Of a stretch of 64,000 bases of DNA, positions 50,301 to 57,850 are shown one piece after another (within the stretch, counting starts at the first letter, position 1; every line of letters begins with the position of its first letter). The notes under the pieces are model-generated. The model saw only the letters and a program-made list of their open reading frames with translations, ran no database searches and was not told where the DNA came from. The position numbers and the translations under genes are program-made. The stretch covers positions 78,203 through 142,202 of the forward strand of contig NZ_JACIBY010000016.1 of NCBI RefSeq assembly GCF_014195535.1. The letters are read 5' to 3'. The stretch is from Runella defluvii (lineage in GTDB: Bacteria > Bacteroidota > Bacteroidia > Cytophagales > Spirosomataceae).

Positions 50301-53300
50301 ATATTTCTTTAACAGAACCAGTCGTGCGTACATTCACAATCGAGAATACGGGAACAGCTGATTTGGTCATTCCAGCAGGTGGCATTACGAAGTCAGGAGC
50401 TGCGGATTTTGGCATCGGAAATGTGTCATTACCCCTTACCATCGCACCTGGCAGTTCTGCTACTTTTCCCGTAATTATAGATGCCAGTGGCAATGGACGA
50501 AGAACCGCGACAATCAGCATTCAGAGCAATGATCCTGACGCCTCTCCTTATACCTTTGACGTGACGGCGGTGGGGGTTTCCCCCGAAATTAATGTAACTG
50601 GACTTGGACAAAATATCGCAGATGGTGATTTAACGCCATCGGGGGTTGACGATACTGACTTTGGCATAATAGATGTAGCATCAGGGTCGGTTAGTCATAC
50701 CTTTACGATTCAAAACGTAACTGGTGCTACTGGTAACCTCCAACTAAACGCAGGGGCAATCAGCGTAACAGGAACTCATGCTAGCGATTTTACGGTAAGT
50801 GCGATTACGTTGCCTGCTACGATCAGCGCGGGGCAATCTACTACATTTGTCGTCACGTTCAATCCCTCAGCAGTAGGTTTACGGACTGCTACGGTAAGGA
50901 TTTTGAACAATGATTTAGGAGAGGGGACTTACGATTTTGCCGTTCAAGGCTACGGAGGAACACCTTTTATCACCACTTGGAAAACCGAAAATACAGGTAC
51001 ATCCAACAGTACTTCCATCACAATTCCGACCACGGGTACGGGCTACAACTACGACGTGGACTGGAACAACGATGGTACGTTTGATGAATTTGGTTTGACG
51101 GGCAGTGTAACCCACAACTACGGTACGGCAGGTACATATTCGGTAGCTATCCGAGGCGATTTTCCAAGGATTTATTTTAATAGCGGAGGTGATAATCGTA
51201 AATTAGTATCCATCGACCAATGGGGAAGTATTGCTTGGACAAGTATGAATAGTGCTTTTCGGGGCTGCGCAAATATGGTACTCAACGCTACGGATGTGCC
51301 AAATCTGGGAGCAGTCACCGACATGAGTTCTATGTTTTACGGCTGCAGTTCGTTTAATCAGGCCTTACCAGAAGGTTTTAATACGTCTGCGGCTACGAAT
51401 ATGAGCTATATGTTTGCTTTTTGTAGTTCGTACAATCAAGCCTTACCAAGCACGTTTAATACCTCTATGGTGGTGGATATGAGCGGTATGTTTAGGAGCT
51501 GTAGTGCCTATAACCAACCCTTACCGAACAGTTTTAATACGCAGCGTGTCACCGACATGAGTGAAATGTTTTATGGCTGTACTTCGTATAATAAAGCCTT
51601 GCCGAATGTCTTTAATACGTCTCTTGTGACGAATATGAAGTCTATGTTTTACGACTGTAGTTCGTATAACGAACCCTTACCTAATAGTTTTAATACGGAG
51701 CGGGTGACAAATATGGAATTAATGTTTCAAGGCTGTAGTATTTACAACCACGCTTTACCAAGTAGTTTTACTACGTCGCTTGTGACGGATATGAGCTTAA
51801 TGTTTTATGATTGTAGAGCTTTTAATCAAAACTTAGGATCGTTGAACCTCGGGGCGGTTACCAACATGACGGGTATGCTCACAAACTCTGGGCTTTCGGT
51901 GACTAATTATGATGCGACGCTTACGGGCTGGAATGACGGCGGCTACACCAACAAAGACCTGGGCGATGCCTCACCACTCAAATACTGCGCTGCCCAAGCG
52001 GCTCGTACCAATCTGATAACCAACAAAGGCTGGACTATTACAGGGGATAAGGCATGTACCAACATTACCACGGTTGGTACGCTTCTGCCCTTCACTGCTT
52101 GTGAGGGTACGGCCTCGGTGGCTCAGAGCTTTACGGTAAGTGGCAGTGGTCTCACAGCTGATATCAGCATCGCTGCCCCCTCGGGCTTTGAAGTAAGTAC
52201 TGCCAGCGGTAGTGGGTTTGGTTCTTCGGTGACGCTTGTTCAAAACAGTGGAACGGTAGCCAGTACTACCATTTATGTACGGCTTTCGGCGACGGCCACG
52301 GGTACACCCAGCGACAATGTACGCCTAACGAGTACGAATGCAACCGACAAAACGATAGCGGTGAGTGGAACGGTCAATGCCAAACCTACTATTACACTGG
52401 GCACGATCAGTGCTGTAAGCATCACCTCTACGAGTTTTAGTATTCCCTACACGTCCACCACGGGAAGTCCCGACCAATTCAGTTTGGTGACGGGTACACC
52501 AGTGGCCATGCCGAATTTTAGTGCGGTGAACAATCAGAGTATGCCAGCGAGCAGCCCCATCAGTGTAACCATACCCGCCAGCGGAGCAGCCACGTATAAT
52601 TTCAATCTCAGCGTGCGTAAGAGCAGTACGGGCTGTGTGAGTGCGGTTGTTCCCGTGTCATTGACGGTAGAAGCCCCCGCTGGTCGTCCCTTCATCACGC
52701 GTTGGGATTTGAGCAAAACGGGTAGTAGCAGTACGGGTTTGAGCATTGGGGTACAAACTGCATCGGGACAGCAAGTGAGCTACACTTGGACAACTGTGCC
52801 CGCAGGTACGAGTGGCAGTGGTACGCTTACGGGTACTTCGCTCAATATCGGTAGTTTACCTGCGAATGCCATCATAGATGTGAGTATTTATCCTACCAAT
52901 TTTGAACGCATCAATATCAACAATGGCACTGACTGCCAACGCCTCACTGAAATTAAACAATGGGGCGAGGTAGCGTGGACGAGTATGCGGTTGGCCTTCT
53001 CTGGCTGCTCCAACATGACTCTTACGGCGCCTGACGTACCCAATTTGGCTGGGGTAATGAATATGAGTTTTATGTTTGCCAATTGTAGCAGCTTTAATCA
53101 AGCGTTGCCCGAAGGCTTTAACACGGCAAACGTGACGGATATGTGGGGGATGTTTTCTGGTTGTAGTGCCTACAACCAAGCGCTACCGAGCACTTTTAAT
53201 ACGGCAAACGTGACGAGGATGGTTCAAATGTTTAATGGTTGTAGTTCTTACAACCAAGCGCTACCCATCAGCTTTACTACGGCAAACGTGACGGATATGT

Positions 53301-56300
53301 ATGGGATGTTTTCTAATTGTAGTTCTTACAATCAAATGCTACCCAGCAGCTTTAATACTGCAAACGTGGCATATATGAATTTTATGTTTAGAGGTTGTAG
53401 TTCCTACAACCAAGCGTTCCCCAACAGCTTTAACACGGCAAACGTGACGGATATGCTTTCTATGTTTTCTGGATGTAGCAGCTTTAATCAAAGTTTGGCG
53501 TCTTTCACCCTCAATGCTAATGTGAACTTGGTGAATTTCTTGGATAACACCGGCTTGAGTGTAGCCAACTACGATGCCACGCTGACGGCTTTCAATGCCC
53601 AAAATGTAACGGGCAGAAGCATGGGAGCCGTAGGGCTGAACTACTGCGCGGCGAAGTCAGCTAGAGACAATTTAATCAATAACAAAGGCTGGACCATCAC
53701 AGGGGATAATTATACACTCGCCTGCTTGCCTGCCGACTACACGATCACTACCACAGGGGGCAATGTGATTATTACGGATGTTACAGGTACGGGAGAGACA
53801 TTAGAGGTAAGTGAAAACAGCGGTAAAATCCGCTTTAACGTCACGGGTAAAACGTATAACATTGACGGTGGTATCACTACGGCCTTTACGACGCCTGCGG
53901 AGGTAGTCCTTTCGGGTAAAAATAGTATTACTGTCAACACGGCTGGCGGCAACGACATCATCAACGTTGGTGCATTTACAACCCAATTGCCCACCTTGAC
54001 CATCAACGGTGGCACGGGCGACGACGCCATAAATTTGAACGGTAACCTTACCTTTACGGCCAATGCCAACTTGGATTTAGACTTGCAAAATGACGATGTC
54101 AATGCTGGCATGGACGAAGTGACGATGGGCGACAATGCAACTGTGTCACTTTCTGGCACAGGAACTGCAACGGTAAAAGCGAGCAAAGGGATTGTAGCGA
54201 ATGCGGGGGCGAATTTATTAGCAAGCAGTACCATTTCGCTGATTACCAACAGTATTGACATCAAAAACACGGCGACCATCAGTACCAACTCGGCCAGCAG
54301 TTTGATACTTCGTCCTTACACCAATGGCGTCAATATCGACTTGGGAGCAGCGACAAATTCGCTAGGCGGCCCATTGAGTCTTTCCGATGAGGAACTTGAC
54401 CGCATCACGGCGGGTACACTCCAAATCGGTGATGCCAACAGCGGTGCCATTACCGTAAGTTCAGCCATCAGCCGCGCCGCAGCCACCAACGTCAACCTCA
54501 CGACGGCAGGGGCGGTTAATTTGAACGCTTCGGCCTTGGCAACCAACGGAGGCAACCTTGTCATCAACGCAGCGGGAGGAATCAACCCAACAGTTGCTGG
54601 AACGGATGTCAACGTCGGAACCGTATCGTTTGCGTCGGGCAATGATTTGGCCATTGCCATTAACGGCACTACGGCAGATACCGATTATCGTCAGCTCAAC
54701 GTAGCAGGGTCGGTCAACCTATCGGGACTTGATTTAGTACTCAGCGGTAGCCACGTGCCCGTGTTGGGACAAACGTTTGTGCTTGTCAACAACGACGGAA
54801 GTGATGCCATTCAAGGTACGTTCAACGGCTTGCCCGAAGGCTCAACGATAGCACCATTTTTGGGAGGTCAGTTAAACGCCCGCATCAGTTACGTGGGCGG
54901 CGATGGCAACGATGCGGTATTGACCGTCATTGCTTCGGTGGAACTTCCAGCGAATACTGCCAACGTGACCATTTGCAAAAATGCGACGGCGTCGTTGACG
55001 GCGTCGTGCAAAGTAGGTCAAGTAACGTGGTACAACGCGGCAGGCACCACCCAGTTGTTTGTAGGCTCACCGCTGGTGACGCCAGCGCTTACGGCAAGTA
55101 CGAGCTACAAAGTTCGTTGCGAATTAGCACCTCAATTGAGCGGATTTGTGGATATGATGGTAACAGTAGTCGTTCCGCCAACGATTTCACTCAGTACTTT
55201 ACAACAAACCCTAAACGAAGGCAACAACCCAGTTTTGTGCGATACCGATGCGAATCCTGTGAATGGTTTACAGTTTAACGTTTTGAGTTCATGTGTTTCA
55301 GGTTCACCCGTTTGGCGTGTTCAAGTTGGTAGTGGTGCATGGAGCAACTGGTCGGCGACAGCCCCAGTTTCCCAGTCCTCCAATAACCAACCCCACCGCT
55401 ACCAATCAGCTTGCGACGCCAATTGCGCTTCGACCTATTCGGGCGTGATAGAATTGACAATTAATAACCGCGCATCCGTTCCGCAAAATGTGTCGCTGTT
55501 GGTGGATGGCGTAACAGTTGCCGTGGGCGAGACGAAGGAAGTGTGTAGTTTGGTGAATATGCCTCTTACATTTAACGCCAATTGTGCCACGGGTGAAGTG
55601 ATACTTTATTCCGTTGACGGTGGCGAATACAGCGCGGGCGTACCTGTAGGCTTGGTGGATAATCAGTACCACAATTACCGTGTACGCTGCCGCAAATCAG
55701 ACGGCACGCCATCGTGTGTGGAGTCAGAGTCTGGGGTGATGCGCTTAAAACTGGTTACCATTCCATCGGCACCGACGGTATCATTGTCATCAACAAGCAG
55801 TTGTGACGCGACAGCCAGTTTCAGTGGCCAATCAACTTGCGGCAGTTTGCGCACGGTTTGGTACAATGCGACGACGAATGTGGCATTGCCAAGCCTTCCT
55901 TCAACCGTACCAAGCCAAACGACGTCGTACTATGCTCGTTGTCAGACGCAAAATGGTTGTGTGAGCGAGAAGAGTAATGTCGTAACGTTTACGTTAACGC
56001 CAACGCAAGTAGCGCCCGTGATTACGGCAAGTCAAGAGATTGTTTGCACAGGCACGACGGTGACGATTTCGGCCAACTGCCCCGCAGGAAGTCAGACATT
56101 CTGGAACACAGGCGTCACTGCGCCAAGTTTTGAGGTAGCGTTTAGCAACGTAACCAAACAAACGTATTGGGCAAAGTGTCTCTTCGACGGCGGTTGTCAG
56201 AGTTCGGAAAGTATTCGCAAGGATATTTATTGGAATGCGTTTGTGGTGACGTTGATAAACATCGGTGAATCAAAATCGGCAGTGAAACCAGCGAACGATA

Positions 56301-57136
56301 AGTCATTGTGGACAAGCCAATTCATCACCCGCGACGGTGGTCCAGAATTGGAGCAAAGCACGCAAGTAAATCCGACGTTATTTTACGTAGAAAATGCCAA
56401 CAAAATGGCTCCACGCTACTGGACTATCAACGTAGAAGCTTGCGGATTAAGCACCGATGGTTCATTGACCTTTGACATGTTGGCAACACCCGAAATGGGC
56501 GTGATTCGTTCTTTCAACACGCACGAGAATAACGCGCCGTATTTTATGTATGCCAACCGTGAAGGCTGGACGGAGCTATACGCTCAAAACCACCCCGCGT
56601 ACGGTTTTTACCAAGACAACGGTGCGGGTGGTAACGTCTATGACAGTGGTTTACCAAAAGGATTGTACAAGCTAGGCATTCGTTACTGGGATCAAAAGGG
56701 CTGGGGCAGCATCTATCCTGCAACGCGCCAACCGCAAGGCAATGTGCTGGCGTACCAAGAATACTGGTTCCGTATCCAATCGAAAGATGGGGTAGGCGTA
56801 GGTGCAGCGAGGTCAGCGGAGAGCGAAGAGGCAAATGGGAAAGGTCAAGGTTCGGATAACGGAAAACAGCTAACGGATAACGGCGCCTTCGCCACCGTTC
56901 TCCCCAACCCTGTCACCAGCATTCTTCGTTTGAAAGTGCAAGATAGCAAGGGGCAAGTGGTGCAAACGGTTTTGACGGATGTATCGGGGCGGAGTGTGTT
57001 GCGTCGCCAATTTGTGCCCGAAACCAATACGCACCAGGAAGAGTTTGGCGTGAGCGAATTACCTGCGGGAGTCTATTTTATGCAAGTACGATTCGAGAAT
57101 AAGCAGGAAACATTGAGAGTTGTAAAGGTACATTAA
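47378..57136 (+). CDS. Giant T9SS-exported surface protein with BspA-type repeats, 3252 aa
   Basis: The start at 47378 gives a signal peptide (1-22, ending SLAQ). Domains in order: two choice-of-anchor-D/HYDIN-like beta modules (about 25-270), a long beta-helix-like stretch (275-940), two more choice-of-anchor-D modules (945-1195), a first block of seven 26-residue BspA-type repeats (about 1288-1500), an Ig-like spacer (1550-1765), a second block of six repeats (about 1868-2045), a second beta-helix-like stretch that partly copies the first (2118-2518), Ig-like modules and a T9SS type A sorting domain (about 3165-3252, VLPNPVTSILRLKVQD). BspA-type repeats often bind host or matrix proteins. 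It is probably surface-attached or secreted, for adhesion. The 3' ~1.95 kb is nearly identical to the next giant gene. Confidence 0.88.
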   Translation: MKNLFTLTFWVSIIASLSSLAQTPDIDVKFNMISIPNNTSASTTYGTSFGLVALSNGMPNNEFTIENRGTGTLTISSIDIIGTAASDFTVSNSPSTTLAPNATTTLRITFNPSVADRRSATVTITSNDPDENPFRINLFGTGMQPEMDVFGNGNPIANGSSTPITNNHTHFGAEFVTGGSIVRTFTIENNDLASLNLTGTPTKVAITGTHASDFTLTAAPSSSVARSQSTTFQITFNPSGNGVRTALLTIANDDEDENPYTFAIEGIGTTPSSSADYTISTANNTVTITDVSGNGETMEVSESNSNVRFFVSGRTYRIDGGAVTPFTTPADIPISSNTGIVVNTNAGNDIITVGAFTSSLPSLTINGGVGDDIVNMNGNITFAANANLDLDLQNDDTSPGRDVVNIGTNANVILAGTGSATIKVSQNVFVNTGGGLTTANGNLLVEANQQGTPTSGNFVGVRLNGLNALFQVTGSGLLTVKGKGGDTGNGTSGIFFYSGAKILGGTNTVTLEGTGGSTSGNISAGVYAFENSEVRSTGGNIVINGIGDGIASTNTLCHGIFVRGVIAAGGLGNVTLTGRGSLNYTEAGASGVYISSGTVTTAGGNITFNGYGGGLGNSTRCLGVFLIHSSVSPGGMGTLTIYGEGGPGTGTDNYGVGIGCAITSSGGNIIVTGKEGGGNFSQGVIVDNTDINASNGEIRTATNGGDITVTANSFVSALDNQALITGHPSNKITFLPLTNGTEINFVSTREVASSPILISDFEFDNITGGAFYFGDANTGAINVNEAITHAAGNVYFTTGQALNLNQSFGAGTGNIAINAAGGINPKSTTVDLSGNTISFTSGNNLTIAIGGTTVNTGYDQLNIQGTIDLRGLNLVLSGSYVPVAGNTFTIVNNDGTDAIVGTFNGLAQGATIPNFRGSGLNATISYTGGTDNNDVVITVAAPAVSNINIKGNGFTIDNGDTSPRTEDGTDFGNIDISLTEPVVRTFTIENTGTADLVIPAGGITKSGAADFGIGNVSLPLTIAPGSSATFPVIIDASGNGRRTATISIQSNDPDASPYTFDVTAVGVSPEINVTGLGQNIADGDLTPSGVDDTDFGIIDVASGSVSHTFTIQNVTGATGNLQLNAGAISVTGTHASDFTVSAITLPATISAGQSTTFVVTFNPSAVGLRTATVRILNNDLGEGTYDFAVQGYGGTPFITTWKTENTGTSNSTSITIPTTGTGYNYDVDWNNDGTFDEFGLTGSVTHNYGTAGTYSVAIRGDFPRIYFNSGGDNRKLVSIDQWGSIAWTSMNSAFRGCANMVLNATDVPNLGAVTDMSSMFYGCSSFNQALPEGFNTSAATNMSYMFAFCSSYNQALPSTFNTSMVVDMSGMFRSCSAYNQPLPNSFNTQRVTDMSEMFYGCTSYNKALPNVFNTSLVTNMKSMFYDCSSYNEPLPNSFNTERVTNMELMFQGCSIYNHALPSSFTTSLVTDMSLMFYDCRAFNQNLGSLNLGAVTNMTGMLTNSGLSVTNYDATLTGWNDGGYTNKDLGDASPLKYCAAQAARTNLITNKGWTITGDKACTNITTVGTLLPFTACEGTASVAQSFTVSGSGLTADISIAAPSGFEVSTASGSGFGSSVTLVQNSGTVASTTIYVRLSATATGTPSDNVRLTSTNATDKTIAVSGTVNAKPTITLGTISAVSITSTSFSIPYTSTTGSPDQFSLVTGTPVAMPNFSAVNNQSMPASSPISVTIPASGAATYNFNLSVRKSSTGCVSAVVPVSLTVEAPAGRPFITRWDLSKTGSSSTGLSIGVQTASGQQVSYTWTTVPAGTSGSGTLTGTSLNIGSLPANAIIDVSIYPTNFERININNGTDCQRLTEIKQWGEVAWTSMRLAFSGCSNMTLTAPDVPNLAGVMNMSFMFANCSSFNQALPEGFNTANVTDMWGMFSGCSAYNQALPSTFNTANVTRMVQMFNGCSSYNQALPISFTTANVTDMYGMFSNCSSYNQMLPSSFNTANVAYMNFMFRGCSSYNQAFPNSFNTANVTDMLSMFSGCSSFNQSLASFTLNANVNLVNFLDNTGLSVANYDATLTAFNAQNVTGRSMGAVGLNYCAAKSARDNLINNKGWTITGDNYTLACLPADYTITTTGGNVIITDVTGTGETLEVSENSGKIRFNVTGKTYNIDGGITTAFTTPAEVVLSGKNSITVNTAGGNDIINVGAFTTQLPTLTINGGTGDDAINLNGNLTFTANANLDLDLQNDDVNAGMDEVTMGDNATVSLSGTGTATVKASKGIVANAGANLLASSTISLITNSIDIKNTATISTNSASSLILRPYTNGVNIDLGAATNSLGGPLSLSDEELDRITAGTLQIGDANSGAITVSSAISRAAATNVNLTTAGAVNLNASALATNGGNLVINAAGGINPTVAGTDVNVGTVSFASGNDLAIAINGTTADTDYRQLNVAGSVNLSGLDLVLSGSHVPVLGQTFVLVNNDGSDAIQGTFNGLPEGSTIAPFLGGQLNARISYVGGDGNDAVLTVIASVELPANTANVTICKNATASLTASCKVGQVTWYNAAGTTQLFVGSPLVTPALTASTSYKVRCELAPQLSGFVDMMVTVVVPPTISLSTLQQTLNEGNNPVLCDTDANPVNGLQFNVLSSCVSGSPVWRVQVGSGAWSNWSATAPVSQSSNNQPHRYQSACDANCASTYSGVIELTINNRASVPQNVSLLVDGVTVAVGETKEVCSLVNMPLTFNANCATGEVILYSVDGGEYSAGVPVGLVDNQYHNYRVRCRKSDGTPSCVESESGVMRLKLVTIPSAPTVSLSSTSSCDATASFSGQSTCGSLRTVWYNATTNVALPSLPSTVPSQTTSYYARCQTQNGCVSEKSNVVTFTLTPTQVAPVITASQEIVCTGTTVTISANCPAGSQTFWNTGVTAPSFEVAFSNVTKQTYWAKCLFDGGCQSSESIRKDIYWNAFVVTLINIGESKSAVKPANDKSLWTSQFITRDGGPELEQSTQVNPTLFYVENANKMAPRYWTINVEACGLSTDGSLTFDMLATPEMGVIRSFNTHENNAPYFMYANREGWTELYAQNHPAYGFYQDNGAGGNVYDSGLPKGLYKLGIRYWDQKGWGSIYPATRQPQGNVLAYQEYWFRIQSKDGVGVGAARSAESEEANGKGQGSDNGKQLTDNGAFATVLPNPVTSILRLKVQDSKGQVVQTVLTDVSGRSVLRRQFVPETNTHQEEFGVSELPAGVYFMQVRFENKQETLRVVKVH
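51239..51880 (+). repeat. BspA-type leucine-rich repeat block 1 (seven units of 26 residues)
   Basis: Seven consecutive ~78-bp units encode the pattern T-D-M-S-x-MF-x-x-C-S-x-Y-NQALP-x-x-FNT. Each has a conserved Cys and the MF and NQ pairs typical of DUF285/BspA surface repeats. Inside the 3252-residue gene. Confidence 0.85.
52978..53510 (+). repeat. BspA-type leucine-rich repeat block 2 (six units)
   Basis: Six further ~78-bp units of the same class, more uniform than block 1 (nearly every unit ends FNTANVTDM), pointing to more recent expansion or homogenisation inside this block. Confidence 0.85.
55200..57136 (+). repeat. Duplicated 3' module, copy 1 (shared with 60602-62551)
   Basis: The last ~1.94 kb of the 3252-residue gene matches the last ~1.95 kb of the 1566-residue gene in sequence and order, from QQTLNEGNNPVLCDTDANP through the Ig-like modules, the ENNAPYFMYANREGWTELY module and the T9SS sorting domain. 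Differences are mostly silent or conservative. Confidence 0.9.
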
Positions 57137-57164
57137 AATCGAGCTAGTTTCGGCTCAAATAATG

Positions 57165-57203
57165 ATAGGGATAAGGGAGAAAAGGCTTCTCTTTTATCCC
57201 TAT
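57165..57203 (+). terminator. Stem-loop terminator after the 3252-residue gene
   Basis: A 17-bp stem (ATAGGGATAAGGGAGAA with TTCTCTTTTATCCCTAT, two G-U pairs) and 5-base loop, 28 bp after the stop codon. Confidence 0.65.
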
Positions 57204-57383
57204 TCTATTATTTAAACCATTAATAACGGTTTCGAAAATTAGCGTTTTGGTAATAAATGAAATGATTGACTAAGATTTTGAAAAATTAGTTTTTAGTTAT
57301 TTGTTTGATAATTAGATGGAAAAATGCCAAAAAAATGGTTTGCTGCCTTTTTGGCAATTGATAAATACAAGAAATATTCATAA

Positions 57384-57605
57384 TGTGTCATTTTTGAACA
57401 GGTATTTCCGCATTTCTTTCTAGAACTAAACAAAAAATATCCTGATTTGACGGCAGCGGAAGTACGTTTAGCGGCCTTAGATAAGCTTAATTTGGCCGAT
57501 ACAGTAAAAGGAACCATGCTGGGGATTTCGGCCGATTCGGTAAAAAAAACGCGTTATTGGCTACGTAAAAAATACCCTTCATTGATGGAAGAAGTGGCTG
57601 TTTGA
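57384..57605 (+). pseudogene. C-terminal HTH remnant of a 7TM-DISM-type sensor/regulator
   Basis: The frame from 57384 (after TAA at 57381) to the TGA at 57603 encodes about 73 residues with no start codon at the front. It contains FPHFFLELNKKYPDLTAAE, LAALDKLNL and LGISADSVKKTRYWLRKK, the LuxR-like DNA-binding end found in many Bacteroidetes 7TM-DISM and TPR sensor proteins (family consensus LTxxELRLxALxxLNLSTKEIAxxLGIS). Here the STKEIA turn is altered to ADTVKG. The sensor part is missing, so this is a decayed fragment. It lies right after a giant T9SS gene, the same place where an almost intact sensor lies after the second giant gene. Confidence 0.75.
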
Positions 57606-57737
57606 GGCAATGATTAAGAGGGGAAAGTAAGACACTGGAGGACGTAAAGGGATTGGCTTTGCGTCTTCTTTGCTTATTAGAGTACCTCTTAGTAGCCGAG
57701 TTTGTGTTTTTAACATGCTGAAAAATAGATTATTGTG

Positions 57738-57761
57738 AATTGTCCACCAAATTGTCCACCA
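57738..57761. repeat. Tandem 12-bp repeat
   Basis: AATTGTCCACCA is present twice head to tail (57738-57749, 57750-57761), about 90 bp before the next gene. Possible insertion scar or binding site; no function known. Confidence 0.6.
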
Positions 57762-57850
57762 GCTAAAATAGCACTTGTGAGAAAGGGAGTACTATTTTAT
57801 GATGATGACCTTAACTCATTCTTACCATTAACGCTTTTCTATTCTGTACC

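Larger units (their letters stand above)
57137..57850. other. 714-bp region with terminator, decayed HTH fragment and tandem 12-mer
   Basis: No intact gene is seen. It holds a stem-loop at 57165-57203, AT-rich sequence to about 57383, a 73-codon HTH remnant (57384-57605), and a tandem 12-bp repeat (57738-57761) ahead of the next giant gene. TTAACTCAT occurs just before that gene's start. Confidence 0.7.

Noticed and set aside
57137..57850. Insertion sequence between the two giant genes
   Set aside because: No transposase frame, no terminal inverted repeats; the only coding trace is an HTH regulator tail.
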